A stretch of DNA of 64,000 nt from Pseudotabrizicola sp. (GTDB lineage Bacteria; Pseudomonadota; Alphaproteobacteria; Rhodobacterales; Rhodobacteraceae): NCBI RefSeq assembly GCF_030656345.1, contig NZ_JAUSNR010000015.1:1-64000 (forward strand), written 5' to 3'. Each line of letters begins with the position of its first letter. The stretch's first letter is position 1. A program made the translations under genes and the position numbers. A model generated the notes under the pieces. That model was not told the origin of the DNA. It was given only the letters and a program-made list of their open reading frames with translations, and ran no database searches. Shown one piece after another: positions 43,005 through 50,483 of the stretch.

Positions 43005-43603
43005 CACGCCCGCTGAGCTGGCTGGCGCTGTGCTGTGTGCATGGCGCGGTCAGCGTGGTGGTGTGGTGGTCGGGCGGCCATTGGACCGATGCGCTCATCT
43101 GGCACGCCGACACCTGGACACTGCATCCCTGGACCCTGTGGACCAGCGCCTGGGTCCACCTGAATGCTCCGCACCTGATCGGCAACCTGCTGGTGCTGGG
43201 CGCCTACCTCACCATTGGCTGGGTCGTGCGGCCCGATGGGCGCTGCACGCTGGCCTGGCTGCTGGCGTGGCCGCTGGTCCAACTCTCCTTGCTGCTGTGG
43301 CCCGACGTGCGACAGGTGGTCGGCCTCTCGGGCCTGCTGCACGCCGGCGCGCTGGTGGTGGCGGTGCACCTGGCGCTGGAGCGCCTGCCGATCCAGCGTG
43401 CGCGGTTCTGGGGTGTTCTGCTCGCGGTCGCGGTGCTCTCCAAGGTGGCGCTGGAGCAGGCCTGGCAGCGACCCGTGGTGTGGGACAGCACGCACGAACT
43501 CTTCGTGGTGCAGGTCGCGCACCTGGCCGGTGTGACCTGGGGCATCCTGCTGGGCCTCTTGACCGCCTGGTGGCCTGCCAAGGCGGACAAGCGCAGCGTC
43601 TGA
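43001..43603 (+). CDS. Rhombosortase-like rhomboid intramembrane protease
   Basis: A 200-residue protein with about six membrane segments. It has rhomboid features: WTSAWVHLNAPHLIGNLLVL, the active-site GLSGLLHAGALVVA (GxSG, Ser) and the catalytic His in VQVAHLAGVTWGILLGL. The order and size match rhombosortases, which process C-terminal GlyGly-CTERM proteins for surface release. No GlyGly-CTERM protein is seen in this window. The ATG at 43001 overlaps glnE by ATGA. Confidence 0.8.
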   Translation: MTRPLSWLALCCVHGAVSVVVWWSGGHWTDALIWHADTWTLHPWTLWTSAWVHLNAPHLIGNLLVLGAYLTIGWVVRPDGRCTLAWLLAWPLVQLSLLLWPDVRQVVGLSGLLHAGALVVAVHLALERLPIQRARFWGVLLAVAVLSKVALEQAWQRPVVWDSTHELFVVQVAHLAGVTWGILLGLLTAWWPAKADKRSV

Positions 43604-43612
43604 ACCGCCCAC

Positions 43613-43640
43613 AAAAAAGCCGCCACGGGGCGGCTTCTTC
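43613..43640. terminator. Bidirectional rho-independent terminator
   Basis: A GCCGCC/GGCGGC stem (43619-43624 and 43629-43634) with an ACGG loop lies between the convergent rhombosortase-like and diiron-protein genes. The left flank AAAAAA gives a strong U tail on the minus strand and TTCTTC gives a weaker one on the plus strand. Confidence 0.85.
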
Positions 43641-43655
43641 GTTGGCGCGTGGACT

Positions 43656-44501
43656 TCAGGCCGGTGCGATCACGTCCGGCGGCGCGAGCGACTTGCGGAA
43701 GCGGTTGAGCTCCTGCACGGTCTTGAAGCTCTGCTCCATGAGCAGGCTCATGTTGTGCAGGATGCGTTCGACCACGCGGTTCTCCCACACGGCATCAAAG
43801 TCGATCTGCTTGTCCAGCCAGTGCTCCAGCCACTCGGGGTTGGGCAGGCGGCTCTGGATGGTGTCGTTGGGGAACAGGTCCTTGTTCACGTGCAGGTTGG
43901 TCGGGTGCAGGGCCTGCGCAGTGCGCCGCGCACTGGCCATGAGCACACCCACCTTGGCGAAGGCCACACGCGCCTCGTCGCCGAACTTGCCGATGGCGCG
44001 CTTCATGTAGCGCAGGTAGGCGCCGCCATGGCGGGCTTCGTCCTGGCTCAGCGTGGCGTAGATCTTCTTGATCACCGGCTCCGAGTGCCATTCGCTCGCA
44101 CGGCGGTACCAGTGGTTCAGGCGGATCTCGCCGCAGAAATGCAGCATCAGCGTTTCCAGCGGCGGGGCCGGGTCGAACTCGAAGCGGATGTCGTGCAGCT
44201 CCTGCTCGGTCGGCACGAGGTCGGGGCGGAAGCGGCGCAGGTACTCCATGAGCACCAGCGAGTGTTTCTGTTCTTCAAAGAACCAGATCGACATGAAGGC
44301 CGAGAAGTCGGAGTCGTCGCGGTTGTCGCGCAGGAACATCTCGGTCGCCGGCAACGCCGCCCATTCCGTGATGGCGTTCATCTTGATTGTCTGCGCCTGC
44401 TCGTCGGTCAGGGCGCTGGCGTCGAACTGGTCCCAAGGAATGTCCTTGTCCATGTCCCAGCGCACAGATTCGAGTTGTTTGAAGAGTTCGGGGTAGAGCA
44501 T
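43656..44501 (-). CDS. Ferritin-like diiron protein (acyl-ACP desaturase-like)
   Basis: A 281-residue helical protein; the ATG at 44501 has GAAAGG 6 nt upstream. Diiron-ligand motifs are visible: Glu in TEWAALPATEMF, EExxH in FFEEQKHSLVLMEYL, Glu/His in CGEIRLNHWYRR and ExxH in DEARHGGAYLRYMKR. The arrangement resembles ferritin-like oxidase/desaturase enzymes. It lies 50 nt downstream of the photolyase gene and shares the strand, so it is likely in the LitR operon and may modify membrane lipids. The reaction is not known. Confidence 0.72.
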   Translation of the reverse strand: MLYPELFKQLESVRWDMDKDIPWDQFDASALTDEQAQTIKMNAITEWAALPATEMFLRDNRDDSDFSAFMSIWFFEEQKHSLVLMEYLRRFRPDLVPTEQELHDIRFEFDPAPPLETLMLHFCGEIRLNHWYRRASEWHSEPVIKKIYATLSQDEARHGGAYLRYMKRAIGKFGDEARVAFAKVGVLMASARRTAQALHPTNLHVNKDLFPNDTIQSRLPNPEWLEHWLDKQIDFDAVWENRVVERILHNMSLLMEQSFKTVQELNRFRKSLAPPDVIAPA

Positions 44502-44551
44502 GGTGGCCTTTCGGTACGGGCGCATTTTATGCGGGGGCAGAGCAGTTGCGC

Positions 44552-46129
44552 TCACAAATCATCGAGACGGGCCAGGGTCAGCACGGCCTGGTCCCGCACG
44601 GCCTGCCGTTCGGCCGGGTCCATGCGCTGCAGGTTCTTCACCATCAGCGCGGTGCGGGGGCTGGCTCCCAGTTCGGTCTCGTGGCGGTCCAGAAAGTTCC
44701 AGTAGAGCGTGGTCACCGGGCAGGCCTGCGGACCTGTGCGCAACTTGGGCTGGTAGCGGCAGCCCTTGCAATGGTCGCTCATGCGGTCGATGTACTGGCC
44801 GCTGGCCACGTACGGCTTGCTGGTGAAACGCCCGCCATCGGCGAACAGCGCCATGCCGGCCACGTTGGGCAACTCCACCCATTCGATGGCGTCCACATAG
44901 ACCGCGAGGTACCAGTCGGCCACGGGCTGCGGGTCCACCTCGGCGAGCAGCGCGAACTGCCCGGTGAGCATGAGGCGCTGGATGTGGTGCGCGTAGCCGT
45001 GTTCGAGTGTCTGGCCCACAGCGTCTTTCATGCAGGCCATGTGCGTCTGTGCGGTCCAGTACCAAGCCGGCAGCCGGCGTGTGTGGCCGTAGTGGTTGGC
45101 GGTTTTCATCCCGGGCATGTCCATCCAGTACACGCCGCGGATGAACTCACGCCAGCCCAGCACCTGGCGAACGAATCCTTCGACGCTGGCCAGCGGCACA
45201 CCCCGGTCGCGGTGCGCGGCTTTGGCCGCAGCCACCACCTCGCGCGGGTCGATCAGGTGCAGGTTGAGCGCCACCGACAGCAGCGAGTGCCAGCCGAACG
45301 GGGTCTTGGTCCACATCGCGTCCTGGTAGCTGCCGAACATCTCCAGGCGCTGGTCCACAAAGTGGCGCAGGGCTTCGCGCGCCTGTTCGGCGGTGACGGG
45401 CCAGGCAAAGCTCTTGAGTTCGCCCGGGTGATCGGCAAAGCGCGCCTGCACGAGTGCCATCACCTCTCGCGTGATGGCATCAGGTTCAAACTGCGCGGGC
45501 GGAGTGATCAGCCCCGGCCCCTGTTTGGGGTAGCTCTTGCGGTTGTCGGCGTCAAAGTTCCACTGCCCGCCCACGGGTTGTCCGCCGTCCATGAGCACGC
45601 CGTGCTCGCGGCGCATCTCGCGGTAGAAGTACTCCATGCGCCATTCCTTGCGGCCCTGGGTCCAGCGCGCAAAGCGCTGGCGGCTGCAGAAAAAGTGTGT
45701 GTCGTCGAACCAGCGCAGGGGCACCGCGGCCGCCGTGGCGATGGCTTCAATGTCCTGCTGCAGCCGCCACTCACCCGCCTCGCACAGCCACAGCGCCTGC
45801 GGCTGGAACTCTTCGAGCAGACGCTGCAGGCGCGCAGGCAGTGTGGCGGTGGCGGGCTGGTCCAGCGCCACGTCGTCCAGGTTCACGTAGCGCAGCGGGA
45901 ATCCCTTGCGCACCAGGGTCTGCCGGAAATGCCGCATGGCCGAAAGGAACAACACGATGCGGGCCTTGTGGCTCCACACGTGGCTGGCTTCGCCGGGCGC
46001 TTCGATCATGAGCACCGCGTCTTGCGTGGGGTCAAAGTCGGCCAGGGCCGGGTTGCCCAGCCAGAGCTGGTCACCCAGCACCAGCACCAGCCGGCGCAGG
46101 GGCCGGGGCAAAGGCGTCGGTAGATTCAT
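44552..46129 (-). CDS. FeS-bacterial cryptochrome/photolyase (PhrB/CryB-like)
   Basis: A 525-residue protein. Four cysteines at residues 366, 454, 457 and 470 have the same spacing (88, 3, 13) as the [4Fe-4S] ligands of Agrobacterium PhrB, seen in ACMK and DHCKGCRYQPKLRTGPQACP. N-terminal Rossmann-like domain LRRLVLVLGDQLWLGNPALA and FAD-binding helical domain (GWREFIRGVYWMDMPG) are present. PhrB repairs (6-4) photoproducts using light. The start overlaps the DUF2256 stop by 4 nt, so it is translationally coupled and probably light-induced through LitR. Confidence 0.92.
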   Translation of the reverse strand: MNLPTPLPRPLRRLVLVLGDQLWLGNPALADFDPTQDAVLMIEAPGEASHVWSHKARIVLFLSAMRHFRQTLVRKGFPLRYVNLDDVALDQPATATLPARLQRLLEEFQPQALWLCEAGEWRLQQDIEAIATAAAVPLRWFDDTHFFCSRQRFARWTQGRKEWRMEYFYREMRREHGVLMDGGQPVGGQWNFDADNRKSYPKQGPGLITPPAQFEPDAITREVMALVQARFADHPGELKSFAWPVTAEQAREALRHFVDQRLEMFGSYQDAMWTKTPFGWHSLLSVALNLHLIDPREVVAAAKAAHRDRGVPLASVEGFVRQVLGWREFIRGVYWMDMPGMKTANHYGHTRRLPAWYWTAQTHMACMKDAVGQTLEHGYAHHIQRLMLTGQFALLAEVDPQPVADWYLAVYVDAIEWVELPNVAGMALFADGGRFTSKPYVASGQYIDRMSDHCKGCRYQPKLRTGPQACPVTTLYWNFLDRHETELGASPRTALMVKNLQRMDPAERQAVRDQAVLTLARLDDL

Positions 46130-46284
46130 GAAGATTTCTTGGGAGATTCGGAGCGGCAACGTTCGCTGCAGTACTTCACCTGGTCCCAACTGCGCTCCCA
46201 CTTCTTGCGCCAGGTCATCGGTCGTCCGCATGCGGCGCAGGGTTTTTGCGGCAACGTTGACTTGTTGCCTTTGAAACCGCTCAT
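46126..46284 (-). CDS. DUF2256 small zinc-ribbon-like protein
   Basis: A 52-residue protein, MSGFKGNKSTLPQKPCAACG then RPMTWRKKWERSWDQVKYCS. The CxxC...CxxxC cysteines suggest a small metal site. DUF2256 is widely found beside FeS-photolyases/cryptochromes. It overlaps litR and the photolyase gene by 4 nt at both ends, forming a tight three-gene unit. Function unknown; a helper for photolyase maturation or DNA binding is a guess. Confidence 0.88.
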   Translation of the reverse strand: MSGFKGNKSTLPQKPCAACGRPMTWRKKWERSWDQVKYCSERCRSESPKKSS

Positions 46285-47261
46285 GCGGCACCCGCCAGGG
46301 CCTGCGCACGCCAGCGGGCCACGCCCAAGGGAATGTCCTGCAAGCGGGCCATGGGCCAGAAGAACGGGCCGGTCCCGGGCAGGCGACCTCGCTGGGGCTT
46401 GAGCAAGGCCGGGCTCTGGCCACCGGTCCAGATTTCCACGCGCGGCGGCAGGCGCTCGCGCAACTGCTCGAGCGCGGCGCGCACATCGCGCGGGTTTTGC
46501 GCCGCCGTGATGCCCAGCGCCACGATGTCGGCGCCGCTGGTGGCCGTGGCGGCCACGATGTCGGGCAGCGGGGTCTGCACGCCCAGCGGAATGGTGTGAC
46601 AACTTTCCATCACCATGAAGCACTCGGCCATGAGCAGGCCCAGGCTGTGCACCTCGCCCGGCAGGGTGGTGAGCAGAATGCGCGGCGGTGTGGGCGCGCG
46701 GGCCTGGGTCAGCTGGCCCAACGCTTGGCGCAGCACCGACTGCACGATCTCGGTGTAGAGGTGTTCTTCGTACACCGCCAGCTGGCCGTCGAGCCAGGCC
46801 TGGCCCACCTGCACGTTCATTGGCGCCACGCAGTCGGTGATCAGACGCGCCAGGCCGCGCTCCATGAGCGCCTGGGCCATGGCTTGGCGCAAGGCGTGGG
46901 CGTCCTGGCGGCGCAGCATGGGCAGCAACTGCGCCATGGTCGGGCAAACGTCATCGCTTGTGTCGGGCGCACGCGCCTGAATCCGCTTGCCCGGCCGGTG
47001 CGTATCCAATGCAACGAGTTCTTCCAGCGGCAAGGCCACCACCCCGCCGGGTCGATGGCCGGCGTCGATGAGGCGGCGGATGTGGCGCAGGCGGATCAGT
47101 TGTTCGTTGTCGTACTGCCGTTCACCCTGTGCGTCGCGCACCGGCATCGGAAAACCATAGCGCCGCTCCCACACCCGCAGCGTGTCTTTGGACAGGCCGG
47201 TGTCGCGTTCGACGTCGGCGATGGTGTGTCCGGCAGGGGTTTCGGAGCTTGAGCTTGTCAT
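46281..47261 (-). CDS. litR: LitR/CarH-like B12-dependent light-sensing MerR regulator
   Basis: A 326-residue protein. The N-terminal MerR helix-turn-helix (TIADVERDTGLSKDTLRVWE) is followed by a helical bundle and a cobalamin-binding domain. Residues match the CarH light-sensor set: W156-x9-E166-H167 (WLDGQLAVYEEH) and lower-ligand H205 in GEVHSLG. CarH/LitR proteins repress in the dark with adenosylcobalamin and release DNA on light. The ATG at 47261 is taken; an upstream TTG is possible. It is divergent from gpx and heads the photolyase operon. The start overlaps an inverted repeat TTGTC-ATG-GACAA. Confidence 0.88.
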   Translation of the reverse strand: MTSSSSETPAGHTIADVERDTGLSKDTLRVWERRYGFPMPVRDAQGERQYDNEQLIRLRHIRRLIDAGHRPGGVVALPLEELVALDTHRPGKRIQARAPDTSDDVCPTMAQLLPMLRRQDAHALRQAMAQALMERGLARLITDCVAPMNVQVGQAWLDGQLAVYEEHLYTEIVQSVLRQALGQLTQARAPTPPRILLTTLPGEVHSLGLLMAECFMVMESCHTIPLGVQTPLPDIVAATATSGADIVALGITAAQNPRDVRAALEQLRERLPPRVEIWTGGQSPALLKPQRGRLPGTGPFFWPMARLQDIPLGVARWRAQALAGAA

Positions 47262-47267
47262 GGACAA
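47255..47267. promoter_or_regulatory. Inverted repeat at the litR start, possible operator
   Basis: TTGTC-ATG-GACAA spans the litR start codon in the 43-bp litR/gpx divergent interval. It contains a TGGACA match to the TnnACA core of CarH-type sites. It could be a LitR binding site, but a canonical TGTACA-N12-TGTACA box is absent. Confidence 0.3.
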
Positions 47268-47304
47268 ATGATCCAATGTTTCTTTAGATTATGGAGTTTT
47301 TGTC

Positions 47305-47922
47305 ATGAAATCACCGCTTGTCCACGGCAATCCCCGTGTATTCAAGGGCTGGGCTGCGGGCTGCGTGGTCGCGGTCTGCGCGCTGCTGGGCCCGGCGGCG
47401 CAAGCCCAGGCGCCCCAGCCTGTCGCCACCCCGACCTGCCCGGCCCTGCTGCAGCACCGCTTTGACCGCCTGCAGGACGAAAAGCCCCAGTCGCTGTGCC
47501 AGTACAGCGGGCAGGTGGTGCTGGTGGTCAACACCGCCAGCTTCTGCGGCTTCACTGGCCAGTACGAAGGGCTTGAGGCGCTGTACGCGAAATACAAATC
47601 CCGGGGTTTGGTGGTGCTGGGTTTCCCCGCCAACGATTTCGGGCGCCAGGAACCGGGCAACAACCAGGCCATTGCCGACTTCTGCGAAAACACCTTCGGC
47701 GTGAAATTCCCGATGTTCAGCAAGTCCAGCGTGGTCGGGCGCGAGGCCAACCCGCTCTACAGGCAGCTGGCGCAGAAGACTGGCGAGACCCCCCAATGGA
47801 ACTTCCACAAGTACCTGATCGGGCGCGACGGACAGACCGTGCGCAGCTACCCGAGCACGCTCGATCCGAAAAACCCTTCACTCGTCAAGGATATCGAGCG
47901 ATTTCTATCGACCAAATCGTGA
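47305..47922 (+). CDS. Periplasmic glutathione peroxidase-family protein
   Basis: A 205-residue protein with a signal peptide (VVAVCALLGPAAQAQ) and the GPx fold: VVNTASFCGFTGQYEGLEAL with the peroxidatic Cys, VVLGFPANDFGRQEPGNN and the WNFHKYLIGRDG element. It reduces hydroperoxides, including lipid peroxides, with Cys chemistry rather than selenium. A TGGAG site 8 nt before the ATG supports the start. Being divergent from litR, it is likely a light-induced defence gene. Two additional Cys (TCP and SLC) occur in the N-terminal extension. Confidence 0.87.
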   Translation: MKSPLVHGNPRVFKGWAAGCVVAVCALLGPAAQAQAPQPVATPTCPALLQHRFDRLQDEKPQSLCQYSGQVVLVVNTASFCGFTGQYEGLEALYAKYKSRGLVVLGFPANDFGRQEPGNNQAIADFCENTFGVKFPMFSKSSVVGREANPLYRQLAQKTGETPQWNFHKYLIGRDGQTVRSYPSTLDPKNPSLVKDIERFLSTKS

Positions 47923-47934
47923 CTGATCAGTCAC
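47919..47934. promoter_or_regulatory. Perfect 16-bp palindrome at the end of gpx, with a third half-site downstream
   Basis: GTGACTGATCAGTCAC covers the gpx stop codon, and a further TCAGTC lies at 47946-47951. Three half-sites in 31 nt suggest a dimeric repressor or activator site upstream of the membrane-lipid operon. The regulator is unknown. Confidence 0.4.
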
Positions 47935-48240
47935 AATAAAACCGTTCAGTCTATTTTGACCCCCTTGACCGCCATGCACGCTCCTTCGCCCGACAGAAAA
48001 AACAGCCCCCGGACACCCGTCCGGAACTTTTTTGGGCGTGTTTTTCTCTCAACCGACACGCCGATTGAGCAGCCGGCCACCGAATTCCGTTTTGCACTGC
48101 GAAGCCTGTCCGGTCCTTGTGACCGGCCTGAAATCCCGAGGCGCTTCTCCTCCTCCTCCCTCCCTCCCTTGTTCGTTTCGGGGCGCTTCGCAGTCTTTTG
48201 TATCCCGACCAGCACCGCTGGCTCCCACTGAGGCCCGACC
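47923..48240. other. 318-nt intergenic region before the membrane-lipid operon
   Basis: No credible gene. From left to right it has the end of the palindrome (to 47934), the extra TCAGTC half-site, a TTGACC-rich stretch, a terminator hairpin (48009-48033) and a pyrimidine-rich tract (about 48149-48172). A GAGG site sits 7 nt before the ATG at 48241. Promoters for the downstream operon should lie after the terminator or read through it; I cannot fix one. Confidence 0.45.
48009..48033 (+). terminator. Rho-independent terminator after gpx
   Basis: A CCGGAC/GTCCGG stem with an ACCC loop is followed by AAC and six T residues. It would end gpx transcripts, or attenuate transcripts from the palindrome region before the next operon. 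Confidence 0.75.
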
Positions 48241-49662
48241 ATGTTCACGGACCTCATCTCCACCCCCTCCCACCCCGTACGGGGCGACGCCCGACCACCG
48301 CGCGTGGCCATCGTCGGCTCGGGCATCTCGGGCCTGGCCGCGGCGCACACGCTGCAAGGTCTGGCCGACATCACGCTGTTTGAAGCGGGCGACTACTTCG
48401 GCGGCCACACGCACACGGTCGACATGACCTTGCCGAACGCGCAAGGCGTGGCCACCACCTTCGGCGTGGACACCGGCTTTCTGGTGCTGAACGAACGCAC
48501 CTACCCCAACCTGCTGGCGCTGTTCGCCCAGCTGGGCGTGCCGATTGCCAAGTCCGACATGTCGTTCTCGGTGCAGGCCCCGGGTGCCGCGCCCGGCGGC
48601 GGCCCGCTGGAATGGAGTGGCTGCAACCTCTCCACCGTGTTTGCCCAGCGCCGCAACCTGTTCAACCCACGCTTCCTGCGCATGCTGGCCGACATCGTGC
48701 GCTTCAACCGCGTCACCACCCGGCTGGCCGAGCAGGGCGAAGACCTGCGGGACAACAGCCCGCTGCTGCAGCCGCTCGGCGACTTCCTGAAGGCCCAAGG
48801 TTTCTCCGACGAGTTCCGCGACTGGTACTTCCTGCCCATGATGGGTTGCATCTGGAGCTGCCCGACCGACCAGATGTTGGCCTTCCCGGTGGCCACCATG
48901 GTCCGCTTCTGCCACAACCACGGCCTGATCCAGGTGACCAACCGCCCGCAGTGGTACACGGTGGACGGCGGCGCGCGCCAGTACGTGCAGAAGATCACCG
49001 ACAACATCGCCGACAAGCGCCTGAACGCGCCGGTGCAGCAGGTGCTGCGCGACGCTCAGGGCGTGCGCGTGGTGACCGAAGGACAGGTGGAACGGTTTGA
49101 CGCCATCGTGCTGGCTTGCCACAGCGACCAAGCCCTGCGCCTGCTCGGTGGCGAGGCCTCGGCAGACGAGCGCGAGGTGCTCGGCGCCATCCGCTACCAG
49201 CCCAACCGCGCGGTGCTGCACACCGACGCCTCGGTGCTGCCCAGGAGCGAACTGGCCTGGGCCGCATGGAACTACGAACGCGCACCCAGCAAAGGCGTGG
49301 AATCCGCGCAGGTCTGCCTGCACTACCTGCTCAACCGCCTGCAGCCGTTGCCGGTGACGCAACCCGTGGTGGTGTCGCTCAACCCGCAGCGCGAGATCGC
49401 GGCGAAACACGTGGTGGGCGAGTACGAATACGACCATCCGGTGTTCGACCTCGCCGCCATCCGCGCGCAAGCCCGTGTGCCGGCCATACAGGGTCAGCTC
49501 AACACGTACTTTGCCGGCGCGTGGACCGGCTACGGCTTCCACGAAGACGGCTTGAAGTCGGGCCTGCACGCGGCGCGCGCGCTGATCGATGCGCATCAGC
49601 TCGTGCCCATGACGCAGCGCGTCGACGCCCAGCGCGCCGCCTTGCCCGGGGTGTTTGCATGA
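48241..49662 (+). CDS. FAD-dependent amine-oxidase-like oxidoreductase (lipid operon)
   Basis: A 473-residue flavoprotein. The dinucleotide site is VAIVGSGISGLAAAHTLQGL, followed by LFEAGDYFGGHTHTVDMTLP. Mid-region TWYFLPMMG-type residues (DWYFLPMMGCIWSCPTDQ) occur in the family of FAD oxidases linked to DUF1365 and CFA genes. Related genes in Rhodobacter sphaeroides and Pseudomonas are induced by singlet oxygen or light and take part in modified fatty-acid synthesis. First gene of an eight-gene unit; overlaps DUF1365 by ATGA. Reaction not established by sequence. Confidence 0.85.
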   Translation: MFTDLISTPSHPVRGDARPPRVAIVGSGISGLAAAHTLQGLADITLFEAGDYFGGHTHTVDMTLPNAQGVATTFGVDTGFLVLNERTYPNLLALFAQLGVPIAKSDMSFSVQAPGAAPGGGPLEWSGCNLSTVFAQRRNLFNPRFLRMLADIVRFNRVTTRLAEQGEDLRDNSPLLQPLGDFLKAQGFSDEFRDWYFLPMMGCIWSCPTDQMLAFPVATMVRFCHNHGLIQVTNRPQWYTVDGGARQYVQKITDNIADKRLNAPVQQVLRDAQGVRVVTEGQVERFDAIVLACHSDQALRLLGGEASADEREVLGAIRYQPNRAVLHTDASVLPRSELAWAAWNYERAPSKGVESAQVCLHYLLNRLQPLPVTQPVVVSLNPQREIAAKHVVGEYEYDHPVFDLAAIRAQARVPAIQGQLNTYFAGAWTGYGFHEDGLKSGLHAARALIDAHQLVPMTQRVDAQRAALPGVFA

Positions 49663-50483
49663 ACACGGCGCCGGTCGCACAGATCGGTTTTGGTCAGGTG
49701 CGCCACACGCGCCACCGCCCGCAGCGCAACGCCTTCGCCTACCCCACCTATTTCCTGATGCTGCCCATGCGCAGCCTGCGCCAGCACGGCCCGGGCGCGC
49801 TGGCCCGCAACCGCCGCGCGGCACTCAGCTTCAACGACGCCGACCACGGCGATGGCCGCGCCGACAGCCTGAAATGGCTCGACGAACTCCTGCAACAGCA
49901 CGGCATCGACGACGCGCAGGGCGAGGTGTGGCTGCACACCTACCCGCGCGTGCTGGGCTACACCTTCAAGCCGGTGAGCTTCTGGTACTGCCACCGGGTT
50001 GATGGCACGCTGCGCGCAGTACTGGCCGAGGTGAACAACACCTTTGGCGAACGCCACTGCTACCTGCTGGATGAGCCGCACTACGGGCAGCCCGTCGAGG
50101 CCAGCAAGGTGTTCCACGTGTCGCCGTTTTGTCCGGTGCGCGGGCGCTACCGCTTTGTCTTCATGCGCGCCGAAGGCGCCACGCCGCGCACCGTGGCGCG
50201 CATCGACTACTTCGACGACCTCGGTGCAGGCGCAGACAGCGAGCCACTGCTCAACACCAGCGTGAGCGGCGAACTGCAGCCCCTGAATGCGCGCAGCCTG
50301 CGCCGCGCGCTGTGGTCCTACCCCGCCATGACTTTCGGCGTCATGGCGCGCATCCACTGGCAGGCCGTGCGCCTGTGGATCAAGAGCGCGCCCTTCTTCC
50401 GCCAGCCACCGCCTCCGGGCGAATTCGTCACCGCCGCCGCACTGCCGGCCTCTCCCGTGAACGCCGAACACAGCCACCCATGA
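49659..50483 (+). CDS. DUF1365 family protein
   Basis: A 274-residue protein with the DUF1365 pattern: IGFGQVRHTRHRPQRNAFAY, LHTYPRVLGYTFKPVSFWYC and LAEVNNTFGERHCYLLDEPH, then KVFHVSPFCPVRGRYRFVF. This family nearly always accompanies an FAD oxidase and a CFA-like methyltransferase, and probably acts in the same lipid-modification route. It overlaps both neighbours by ATGA. Enzymatic role unknown. Confidence 0.9.
   Translation: MNTAPVAQIGFGQVRHTRHRPQRNAFAYPTYFLMLPMRSLRQHGPGALARNRRAALSFNDADHGDGRADSLKWLDELLQQHGIDDAQGEVWLHTYPRVLGYTFKPVSFWYCHRVDGTLRAVLAEVNNTFGERHCYLLDEPHYGQPVEASKVFHVSPFCPVRGRYRFVFMRAEGATPRTVARIDYFDDLGAGADSEPLLNTSVSGELQPLNARSLRRALWSYPAMTFGVMARIHWQAVRLWIKSAPFFRQPPPPGEFVTAAALPASPVNAEHSHP

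Noticed and set aside
47262-47304. Canonical LitR/PplR box (TGTACA-N12-TGTACA) in the litR/gpx interval
   Set aside because: No such box is present; only a weaker TTGTC/GACAA repeat overlaps the litR start.
48034-48240. Short frames in the intergenic region before the FAD oxidase
   Set aside because: They are Ser/Pro/Arg-rich, lack ribosome-binding sites and overlap the real start of the operon in another frame.
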